Origin: ECT2AJA-044 sp965658225
GTDB taxonomy: Bacteria; Bacteroidota; Bacteroidia; Flavobacteriales; ECT2AJA-044
NCBI GenBank assembly: GCA_965658225.1
Contig: CBFHRK010000002.1
Location: forward strand, 1-64,000
DNA: 64,000 nt
Reading direction: 5' to 3'
Shown: piece after piece, positions 42,932-50,229 of the stretch
Layout of the letters: every line of letters starts with the position of its first letter
Numbering within the stretch: the first letter of the stretch is position 1
Translations under genes and position numbers: made by a program
The notes under the pieces: generated by a model
Seen by the model: only the letters and a program-made list of their open reading frames with translations
The model's database searches: none
What the model was told of the DNA's origin: nothing

Positions 42932-44597
42932 GAACCGCTTTAAATCTATTTTTTGCGCGGGTTTATTGATTTGCGCCTTCGGCGCGATGGCTCAACCCGG
43001 CGATCTTGGCACGGAAGAAATAACCGTTGTAAAAGAATATGACCCCACACTGTCCGACGCAATTAAAATTCAGGTATTTCCCGAACTTGTAGACACAGCT
43101 GCGGAGCCCTTAGTTTTAAACTACCAAATAATGCCTTTGGAGTATCGCACGACCTTCGAACCAGATCCAATTGTGCCTGCCCGAATCAGTAAAACGAAAC
43201 TCGATAAACTGTATAAGAATTATCTAGAGGTCGGATACGGCAATTACACGACTCCGTACCTATTCTTCTCGCACTCGAGCCGACGTCAAAGAAACTGGTC
43301 GGGTGGCATATCACTGCGTCATTTAAGCTCGCAGGGAGGGATTGATGATTACGCATTTAATGGTTTTGGGCAGAATAATGTAAGTGCCTTCGGAAGTCGC
43401 TATTACAATAACTTTACGTTAAGTGGCCGACTTTCTTACGATCACGACCGTGTGCATTTTTACGGGAATACGGCTGTCGATGCCGACAAAGCAGCGATAC
43501 GACAAGATTACCATTCGGTTGGAGCGGCCTTCGCATTTAAAAGCGCAAAGGAACGAGAGGCTTCCTTTTTCGATGGTATTGAAGTCGATTATATGCGCTT
43601 TTTTGATGCCTATAGCGGAGAAGAAAATAACCTACAGTTCAAGAGTGAGTTCAGCGTTCCAGTGAAAGATGAATTGTTTCGACTCGATTTAGATGCACAG
43701 TACCTGAACACCGCGTTTGACACTTTAAGTCAAGACTATTTCATTTTAGCCGTAAAGCCCCGAATTGAAAGTACGTATGGAGCATTGCATTTCACTTTGG
43801 GAATCCACGCTTATATTACGAGTGATTTAACAAGTGAAAGCACACGAGCTAATTTCTTTCCACAAATTGATGTAACCTATTCATTGGTTGACGATATTCT
43901 TATAGCCTATGGAGGGTGGGATGGAGCAGTAAATACAAATAGTTACCGCTCATTAAGCCTGGAAAACCCCTTTATCCAAGACTTTTTTCAACAGGATGTG
44001 ACCATCCAAAAAGGACGTTTGTTTGCCGGATTAAAAGGCGCATTGAGTTCCCAAGCTTCTTTCAACGTTCAGGCACAATTTTCGTCCTACGACGACTATG
44101 TGCTCTTCTATAATAATCCATTCGCGCCTTCAGCCGGAGCCTTGGATACGAACCGATTCAAAGTCACTTATGACGATATGCGGATTTTCGGAATCATGGG
44201 AGAAGTCTTTTTTCAGACTAGCAACAAGTTCACTGCCGGACTCCGGGGAGAATTCAATAGCTATTCACCCGATCAAGTGGCAGCAGCATGGAATTTACCA
44301 GCGCTGCGTTTGACTGCAATGGGTAAGTACGCGCTCGGTGAAAAGATTTACTTGAATCTCGATGCCTTCCTTGTGGGTGAACGACAAGTGTTACCCACAA
44401 GTTTGGCAGGAATTCCGGATAATGCGGAAGTTTTGCCTGCGTATATAGACCTGAACCTCGGAGCCGAGTATCGTTATTCCGAGCTTTTATCGGCCTTTTT
44501 AAGGGTGAATAACTTAACCGCGTCGAGATACGATTTGTGGCTGAATTATCCCGCACAAAGGTTTAACGTCATGGGCGGTTTTACCTATCGTTTTTGA
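42921..44597 (+). CDS. Plugless TonB-receptor-like outer-membrane barrel
   Basis: About 558 residues from ATG 42921 (two earlier in-frame ATGs at 42906 and 42912 are possible). A signal peptide (IFCAGLLICAFGAMAQ) is followed by the short motif EEITVVKEYDPTLSDAIKIQ and then barrel strands to the aromatic end GGFTYRF. It resembles the barrel of TonB-dependent receptors without a plug or TonB box. The N-terminal VVK-Y-P-ISDA-type motif recurs, as I recall, in orthologues next to TPR proteins. It overlaps the TPR gene by 11 bp, so it is likely coupled. Its role is unknown. Confidence 0.8.
   Translation: MNNKNRFKSIFCAGLLICAFGAMAQPGDLGTEEITVVKEYDPTLSDAIKIQVFPELVDTAAEPLVLNYQIMPLEYRTTFEPDPIVPARISKTKLDKLYKNYLEVGYGNYTTPYLFFSHSSRRQRNWSGGISLRHLSSQGGIDDYAFNGFGQNNVSAFGSRYYNNFTLSGRLSYDHDRVHFYGNTAVDADKAAIRQDYHSVGAAFAFKSAKEREASFFDGIEVDYMRFFDAYSGEENNLQFKSEFSVPVKDELFRLDLDAQYLNTAFDTLSQDYFILAVKPRIESTYGALHFTLGIHAYITSDLTSESTRANFFPQIDVTYSLVDDILIAYGGWDGAVNTNSYRSLSLENPFIQDFFQQDVTIQKGRLFAGLKGALSSQASFNVQAQFSSYDDYVLFYNNPFAPSAGALDTNRFKVTYDDMRIFGIMGEVFFQTSNKFTAGLRGEFNSYSPDQVAAAWNLPALRLTAMGKYALGEKIYLNLDAFLVGERQVLPTSLAGIPDNAEVLPAYIDLNLGAEYRYSELLSAFLRVNNLTASRYDLWLNYPAQRFNVMGGFTYRF
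42973..42985 (+). repeat. Short palindromic element 20
   Basis: Arms GCGCC/GGCGC, loop TTC (3 nt), tail GATGG. Sense strand, in the barrel protein's signal peptide. Confidence 0.5.
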
Positions 44598-44609
44598 GCC
44601 TATCGGCTC
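44596..44609 (+). repeat. Short palindromic element 21
   Basis: Arms GAGCC/GGCTC, loop TATC, tail GATTT. It overlaps the stop codon of the barrel gene, and no T run follows as in a terminator. Confidence 0.75.
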
Positions 44610-44624
44610 GATTTCCCCCCGATC

Positions 44625-44674
44625 TTATCCAAAAATGATATTGGTGTTCATAATTGTTGAAAAAATGTTGAAAA
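44625..44674 (+). promoter_or_regulatory. Possible DnaA-box cluster upstream of gyrB
   Basis: TTATCCAAA at 44625 is one base off the DnaA box TTATCCACA. TGTTGAAAA occurs at 44655 and again at 44666, an 11-bp (one helical turn) tandem whose reverse TTTTCAACA is one base off the TTTTCCACA form. The assignment is by similarity only. Confidence 0.35.
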
Positions 44675-44722
44675 ACCTAGGGTTGAAGCGGGTTTCCGCT
44701 CGCTTTTCGGGTTGGAAATTGG

Positions 44723-44730
44723 TATCTTTG
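44723..44730 (+). promoter_or_regulatory. -7 element of gyrB
   Basis: TATCTTTG, 37 bp before the gyrB ATG. Confidence 0.6.
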
Positions 44731-44767
44731 TTAGGATAAGATTAAGACCTAATTACCTGTTCTTTTT

Positions 44768-46717
44768 ATGAGTGAAGAAAACAAACCAAAGGAGTACGAA
44801 GCCGGAAGTATCCAAGTCCTCGAAGGACTAGAAGCCGTTCGTAAAAGGCCCGCGATGTATATCGGAGATGTGGGCCAAAAAGGACTCCATCATTTGGTAT
44901 ACGAAGTCGTCGATAACTCTATCGATGAAGCTCTTGCAGGACACTGCGATAATATTTTTGTAACGATTCACGAAGATAACTCGATTACAGTTCGAGACAA
45001 CGGTCGTGGAATCCCCGTTGATATTCATCCGAAAGAAGGACGTTCTGCCTTAGAGGTAGTTATGACGGTACTTCATGCAGGAGGTAAGTTCGATAAGGAT
45101 AGTTATAAAGTATCGGGTGGACTACACGGAGTTGGGGTGAGTTGTGTGAATGCGCTTTCAATTGCCTTGAATGCTACGGTCCATAAAAATGGAAAAGTAT
45201 ACGAGCAAAATTATGTTCGCGGTATACCTCAAGCGGACGTAAAGGAAATTGGAACCACAGATATCCGAGGTACCGTTGTTCACTTTAAACCTGATGCAGA
45301 AATATTTACAGAAACCGAGTATCGTTACGATATTCTCTCTGCGCGTATTCGTGAACTAGCCTACCTGAACAAAGGCATTCGACTAACCATTACCGACGAA
45401 CGCCGCACGGACGATGACGGAGCTTTTATTACCGATTCTTTTTTCAGCGAAGGTGGATTAAAGGAGTTTGTGGAGTTTCTTGATGAAAGTCGTGAAAAGC
45501 TTCTTGAAGAAGTAATGTACATGGAGGGCGAACGCAACGATATTCCTGTGGAAGTAGCCATGCATTACAATACCACATATACGGAAAATGTGCACTCCTA
45601 TGTAAATAATATCAACACTCACGAAGGAGGAACCCACCTATCAGGTTTCCGCCGAGCCTTGACGCGTACCTTGAAAAAATACGCTGAAGAAAGTGGGATG
45701 CTCGAAAAAGAGAAGATAGAAATTGCCGGGGATGATTTCCGTGAAGGACTTACAGCAGTGATTTCCGTGAAGGTGATGGAGCCTCAATTTGAGGGCCAAA
45801 CCAAAACCAAATTAGGGAATTCAGAGGTTTCGGGAGCCGTTGACCAATTGGTAGGTGAAATGCTTTCCAATTACCTAGAAGAGCATCCTAAATCAGCTAA
45901 AACGATCATTTCAAAGGTGATCTTGGCTGCTCGTGCTCGTCATGCAGCGCGTAAAGCTCGTGAAATGGTGCAGCGTAAAAATGTTCTCACGGGGACCGGA
46001 TTGCCAGGGAAGTTATCCGATTGTTCGGACAAAGATCCGGAGGCTTGCGAGATTTTCCTTGTCGAGGGAGATTCGGCAGGAGGAACGGCGAAGCAAGGGC
46101 GTGACCGTAAGTTCCAGGCTATATTACCATTACGTGGTAAAATCTTGAACGTAGAGAAAGCTATGCAGCACCGTGTTTTTGAAAACGAAGAAATCAAAAA
46201 CATCTACACGGCATTAGGCGTTTCGGTAGGTACGGAAGAAGACGAACGCGCTTTAAACATTGAAAAACTTCGCTACCACAAAGTAATTATCATGTGTGAT
46301 GCCGACGTCGATGGAAGCCACATTGCAACCTTGATCTTAACGTTCTTCTTCCGATATATGAAAGAGTTAGTTGAATCAGGATACATCTACATTGCAACTC
46401 CTCCATTATACCTCGTAAAGAAAGGATCGAAGGAATCTTATGCTTGGAGTGATGACCAGCGCGATCGAATGATGATTGAGTTTGGTGGTGATGACAAGAA
46501 AGGAGTGGGCGTTCAGCGCTACAAGGGTCTTGGAGAGATGAATGCAGAACAGCTATGGGAAACGACCATGCGACCAGACGGTCGAACGCTTCGTCAGGTA
46601 ACCATCGATAGCGCTGCAGAAGCCGACCGCGTGTTCTCTATGCTCATGGGCGATGATGTTCCACCTCGTAGAGAGTTCATTGAGAAGAATGCGAAATATG
46701 CGAAAATAGACGTGTAA
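44768..46717 (+). CDS. gyrB: DNA gyrase subunit B
   Basis: 649 residues, complete. It is the ATPase and TOPRIM subunit of gyrase, which introduces negative supercoils. GHKL motifs are YEVVDNSIDEALAGHCD, VRDNGRGIPVDIHP and SGGLHGVGVSCVNALS. The TOPRIM domain has FLVEGDSAGGTAKQGRDR and IIMCDADVDGSHIATL, and QRYKGLGEMNAEQLWETTM marks the C-terminal domain. Its length is that of the short Bacteroidota form without the extra proteobacterial insert. It has its own promoter and a bidirectional terminator downstream. Confidence 0.98.
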   Translation: MSEENKPKEYEAGSIQVLEGLEAVRKRPAMYIGDVGQKGLHHLVYEVVDNSIDEALAGHCDNIFVTIHEDNSITVRDNGRGIPVDIHPKEGRSALEVVMTVLHAGGKFDKDSYKVSGGLHGVGVSCVNALSIALNATVHKNGKVYEQNYVRGIPQADVKEIGTTDIRGTVVHFKPDAEIFTETEYRYDILSARIRELAYLNKGIRLTITDERRTDDDGAFITDSFFSEGGLKEFVEFLDESREKLLEEVMYMEGERNDIPVEVAMHYNTTYTENVHSYVNNINTHEGGTHLSGFRRALTRTLKKYAEESGMLEKEKIEIAGDDFREGLTAVISVKVMEPQFEGQTKTKLGNSEVSGAVDQLVGEMLSNYLEEHPKSAKTIISKVILAARARHAARKAREMVQRKNVLTGTGLPGKLSDCSDKDPEACEIFLVEGDSAGGTAKQGRDRKFQAILPLRGKILNVEKAMQHRVFENEEIKNIYTALGVSVGTEEDERALNIEKLRYHKVIIMCDADVDGSHIATLILTFFFRYMKELVESGYIYIATPPLYLVKKGSKESYAWSDDQRDRMMIEFGGDDKKGVGVQRYKGLGEMNAEQLWETTMRPDGRTLRQVTIDSAAEADRVFSMLMGDDVPPRREFIEKNAKYAKIDV

Positions 46718-46740
46718 TTGTTTTAACAATGCGCTACAAG

Positions 46741-46775
46741 AAAAAAGGCTTCCCAATTAATTGGGGAGCCTTTTT
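46741..46775. terminator. Bidirectional terminator between gyrB and the type B cargo gene
   Basis: AAAAAAGGCTTCCCAATT pairs with AATTGGGGAGCCTTTTT, with an A run and a T run at the ends. It serves both convergent genes. Confidence 0.9.
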
Positions 46776-46776
46776 G

Positions 46777-48702
46777 TTATCGGAGTAGGGTAACTGTGCC
46801 TCGATCGACCACTTCACGATCACTAAAGGTCCGGAAATACAGTCGATAAGTATATACATCTTGAATAGCCTCGCCGTCTGTATCGTTAATTAATCCATCC
46901 CAACCGGTAAATAAATCAGTAGTCTCAAAAACGAGTTGACCATTTCGACTATACACTTGAAGAACATAGGTATTTGGATCTGCACCAATTACTCTAGGAA
47001 TGAAATAATCATTGGTGTTATCGCCATTCGGTGTAAAGGCATTTGGAACATAAAAGAAGAATTCCTCAACTACAAAAAGCGTTTTTACGATTATTCCAGT
47101 ACAGCCGAGACTATCGGTTACGGTCATTGATACAAGATATTCGCCTTCTTGATTGTAGGTGTGACTAACCGCGCTGTCATTTCCGAAACCACCATCACCA
47201 AAATTCCACAACCAACTCGCCACTGATTGGGTAGTGTCGAAAAAGAGAGCCGTTGGATCTGATGTTTCAACCGTATCAGGCCCTTCAAATCCGGGAACGG
47301 GAGCAAAATGAAAAGGAACGGTGTATGAGTCTTCAACGGAACAGCCGTTCACATCCACTGCTGTAACCGAATAGGTGCCGGCAATTAATTGATCGATCGG
47401 ACTTCCAGTAAGACCGTTACTCCATGTAAATGAATAGGGAGGCGTACCTCCTGAAACAGTTACGTCAATTAAGCCATCCACTTGATTACAGGCCTCAGGA
47501 AGAACGAGTAGACTGTCCATTGTAAGCGTGAAGTCCTGATTTGTCACTTCAAAAGTATCGACTCGGGTACAGCCAAATCCGTCGACACAGGTCATTACAT
47601 AGGTTCCAGCTCCTATGCCCGATAAAGTATCCCCTTGGGCACCATTATCCCATGAGATTTGATAAGGTGTAACTCCTCCCGTGATATTCGGGACGATCGA
47701 TGCCAGCAAGTTCCCGCAACGATCATTAACAATGATCGGGTTGATTACAAGACTGTCGGGTTCATAAACCGTCACGGTATCCGTAATACTACAGCCAACG
47801 AAATCGGTAACCGTTAATAGGTACGATCCGGCCGCGAGGCCGCTAATAGTTGCCGCCGTACTGCCGGTCGACCANNNNNNNNNNNNNNNNNNNNNNNNNN
47901 NNNNNNNNNNNNNNNNNNNNNNNNNNNNNNNNNNNNNNNNNNNNNNNNNNNNNNNNNNNNNNNNNNNNNNNNNCGGGAAGTCGATGTATGTGTTGCCCAC
48001 GGGAAAGTAGGCATAACCATCTTGATTTGCATTCCAAGTTAATGGGGCCGTTACGGGTCCCGCATTTCTCCCAGGAACGATTACCGCAGTTGATAAATCG
48101 GAATTTGTAATTCCGTGAATAGCTTGTCCATTATTCCATGTAGTACAGAGCGGCTTACTCTGAAGATGCATTTCTATATGATTGTCGGCTTCAAAAAGCT
48201 TTATCTGCGAACTAAAGAGCAAATTCGTGCACGAAAACATCGGGACTTCGCAAAAGGCAGCTACAAACACACGTGCTCCCGGAGGGCCGTAGGTTCCGTA
48301 CAAAACTCCATTTACACCAGGTCCTGTTACGCCGGGATTAATATCTTGCCAAGGTCCCATAATCGCGTTGGGAGGAGTATTTCCGGGCGTTGGCGCAGGG
48401 CCCGTTATTTGCCAATTAGAGTATTGGTTGGCTTGGAGTGTATCAAAAGTGATGTAGTTGTTCGAACTGAATAATATTTTATCGTAGGTGTTTCCAAAAT
48501 ACTGAAAACTGAAGCCCAAAGGAATAACACCTGAGAAAACATCATCTGTCATAGTTAATGCCGTACCGCTTACGTACGAAACTTGAGCACCAAGATCAAC
48601 ACTGTCATTCCCACAAATGACCTGATCTAATCCGGCAAAAATTTGACCATTCGACCAAAGCGGTGCCAAGGCGATCAACACAACAAATAAAATTCTTTTC
48701 AT
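46777..48702 (-). CDS. T9SS type B cargo with SprB-like repeats and a PKD domain (contains an N run)
   Basis: Starts at ATG 48702, which gives the signal peptide MKRILFVVLIALAPLWSNGQ. A globular beta-rich part follows to residue 243, then the gap. After it come at least three SprB-type repeats (WSTGSTAATISGLAAGSYLL, WDNGAQGDTLSGIGAGTYV and WSNGLTGSPIDQLIAGTYSV), a PKD domain (SWLWNFGDGGFGNDSAVSHT) and the gliding-motility C-terminal sorting domain (FYVPNAFTPNGDNTNDYFIP onwards), which sends it through T9SS. More repeats probably lie in the gap. It is a secreted or surface adhesin-like protein. Confidence 0.85.
   Translation of the reverse strand: MKRILFVVLIALAPLWSNGQIFAGLDQVICGNDSVDLGAQVSYVSGTALTMTDDVFSGVIPLGFSFQYFGNTYDKILFSSNNYITFDTLQANQYSNWQITGPAPTPGNTPPNAIMGPWQDINPGVTGPGVNGVLYGTYGPPGARVFVAAFCEVPMFSCTNLLFSSQIKLFEADNHIEMHLQSKPLCTTWNNGQAIHGITNSDLSTAVIVPGRNAGPVTAPLTWNANQDGYAYFPVGNTYIDFPXXXXXXXXXXXXXXXXXXXXXXXXXXXXXXXXXWSTGSTAATISGLAAGSYLLTVTDFVGCSITDTVTVYEPDSLVINPIIVNDRCGNLLASIVPNITGGVTPYQISWDNGAQGDTLSGIGAGTYVMTCVDGFGCTRVDTFEVTNQDFTLTMDSLLVLPEACNQVDGLIDVTVSGGTPPYSFTWSNGLTGSPIDQLIAGTYSVTAVDVNGCSVEDSYTVPFHFAPVPGFEGPDTVETSDPTALFFDTTQSVASWLWNFGDGGFGNDSAVSHTYNQEGEYLVSMTVTDSLGCTGIIVKTLFVVEEFFFYVPNAFTPNGDNTNDYFIPRVIGADPNTYVLQVYSRNGQLVFETTDLFTGWDGLINDTDGEAIQDVYTYRLYFRTFSDREVVDRGTVTLLR
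47829..47842 (-). repeat. Short palindromic element 22
   Basis: Arms CGGCC/GGCCG, loop TCGC, tail GATCG. Sense strand, in the first repeat after the gap (GLAAGS). Confidence 0.75.
47875..47973. other. Assembly gap, 99 N, in a repeat-coding region
   Basis: It lies where SprB-type repeats begin, so collapsed repeat units are the probable cause. Confidence 0.85.
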
Positions 48703-48729
48703 GAACGAGTAGGTAAGTAGGCTCGGTTT

Positions 48730-48737
48730 CAAAGTTA
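48730..48737 (-). promoter_or_regulatory. -7 element of the type B cargo gene
   Basis: TAACTTTG on the minus strand, 28 bp before the ATG at 48702. Confidence 0.55.
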
Positions 48738-48795
48738 TTAAATTAGACGTATAAAAAAGGCCTCCCGTTTGGTCGCTCACTCACATTACGTTTCT

Positions 48796-48803
48796 TAACT
48801 TTG
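48796..48803 (+). promoter_or_regulatory. -7 element of mdh
   Basis: TAACTTTG, 42 bp before the mdh ATG. Confidence 0.6.
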
Positions 48804-48845
48804 CCAACCGAAGAAATCTTCTAAACTTTTTTAAAACAAGTCATT

Positions 48846-49778
48846 ATGAAAGTTACCGTAGTTGGAGCAGGAAATGTAGGGGCAACATGTGCCGACGTGC
48901 TTGCACACAAGGAAATAGCCAACGAGATCGTTTTAGTCGATATCAAAGAAGGCTTTGCTGAAGGGAAAGCACTCGATATCTGGGAAACTTCTCCAATTAA
49001 TTTATACGATTCCAGAACTGTAGGTTCTACCAATGATTACGAGCGCACAAGAGATTCAGAAGTAGTTGTCATTACTTCAGGACTTCCTCGTAAACCGGGA
49101 ATGAGTCGCGACGATTTGATCGCAACCAACGCGGGCATCGTAAAGTCGGTAACAGAGAATGTGATTAAGTATTCGCCAAACGCAAAAATTGTTATTGTTT
49201 CCAATCCATTGGATGTAATGACCTATCAAGCATTTCAAACGGCTGGTGTTGATAGCAGTCGTGTTTTCGGAATGGCGGGTATTCTCGATACAGCGCGCTA
49301 CCGTTCTTTTCTAGCAATGGAATTGAATGTTTCTCCGAAAGATATTCAAGCGGTTTTGATGGGAGGACATGGCGACACTATGGTTCCATTACCTCGTTAT
49401 ACGACGGTTGGGGGAATTCCGGTAACTGAATTAATCAGCGAAGATAAACTCAATGCAATTGTCGATCGCACCAAAGTGGGCGGAGGTGAAATTGTGAAGC
49501 TTCTTGGAACTTCTGCTTGGTATGCTCCTGGAGCTGCAGCGGCGCAAATGGTTGAGGCCATTGTTCGCGACCAAAAAAGAGTATTCCCAGTGTGCGCACT
49601 ATTGAACGGGGAATACGGAATGGACGGAATCTACCTAGGAGTTCCCGTAATTCTTGGGAAACAAGGAATCGAGCGTATTATTGAACTCGATCTTAACAGC
49701 GATGAGCGCGCACTTCTTGAAGAATCTGCGGGTCATGTTCGCAATGTTATGAAGGTTCTAGACGATATGAACATCTAA
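48846..49778 (+). CDS. mdh: Malate dehydrogenase
   Basis: 310 residues of the lactate-dehydrogenase-like MDH type. It oxidises malate to oxaloacetate with NAD+ in the citric acid cycle. NAD motif VVGAGNVGATCADVL, the acidic residue in IVLVDIKEG that favours NAD, substrate arginines in SGLPRKPGMSRDDL, VSNPLDVMTYQAF, GVDSSRVFGMAGILDTARYR and catalytic histidine in MGGHGDTMVPLPR are present. It is a single-gene unit with its own promoter and terminator. Confidence 0.97.
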   Translation: MKVTVVGAGNVGATCADVLAHKEIANEIVLVDIKEGFAEGKALDIWETSPINLYDSRTVGSTNDYERTRDSEVVVITSGLPRKPGMSRDDLIATNAGIVKSVTENVIKYSPNAKIVIVSNPLDVMTYQAFQTAGVDSSRVFGMAGILDTARYRSFLAMELNVSPKDIQAVLMGGHGDTMVPLPRYTTVGGIPVTELISEDKLNAIVDRTKVGGGEIVKLLGTSAWYAPGAAAAQMVEAIVRDQKRVFPVCALLNGEYGMDGIYLGVPVILGKQGIERIIELDLNSDERALLEESAGHVRNVMKVLDDMNI

Positions 49779-49798
49779 ACTCCTTTGAGTTTTATGGG

Positions 49799-49835
49799 AA
49801 AGCCCTTCTATTTATTTAGGAGGGCCTTTCTTTTT
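49799..49835 (+). terminator. Terminator after mdh
   Basis: AAAG-CCCTTCTA pairs with TAGGAGGG-CTTT (one bulged C), followed by TC and T5. Confidence 0.85.
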
Positions 49836-50229
49836 ATGGCAAGAAACGATTGGCCCAATCAGCGCTGGGCAGGAAGCAAGTGGATCGCCTTCCGAAAACG
49901 CGGTAGCGGTTTCTCGCAATGAAATTATACAGCATATTGCTTACTCCCTTCGGGAGGATGCCAAACACCCGAATCCATTTCCAACCCTTTAAGTAACCAG
50001 CAATTTCGAAAGCCGCTTCCGACTTCATAAAAAGCTGACCATTGTTCGAAACAATAATGCTGTTTGCATTTTCAATCAACTCATTGGGTAAGTATTTATT
50101 GGCCGTTTCTCCAGATAAGGGGGCGAGCTTGAAATAGCCCGATCGATCGCGCGGAAGTATAAATTGAACGGCTCGGCTGCACAAATTGCAGTGTCCGTCA
50201 AAAAAAATAGTCGGATGTTTTAGTGTCAT
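49834..50229 (-). CDS. DCC-family thiol oxidoreductase-like protein (DUF393)
   Basis: 131 residues. The thioredoxin-like signature DxxCxxC appears as FFDGHCNLCSRAVQF near residue 10, with AYLKGWKWIRVFGILP and the end NRYRVFGRRSTCFLP matching the DCC family. It is presumed to be redox-active in the cytoplasm; no partner or substrate is known. Its start overlaps the upstream type A cargo gene by 4 bp, so the two share a message. Confidence 0.9.
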   Translation of the reverse strand: MTLKHPTIFFDGHCNLCSRAVQFILPRDRSGYFKLAPLSGETANKYLPNELIENANSIIVSNNGQLFMKSEAAFEIAGYLKGWKWIRVFGILPKGVSNMLYNFIARNRYRVFGRRSTCFLPSADWANRFLP

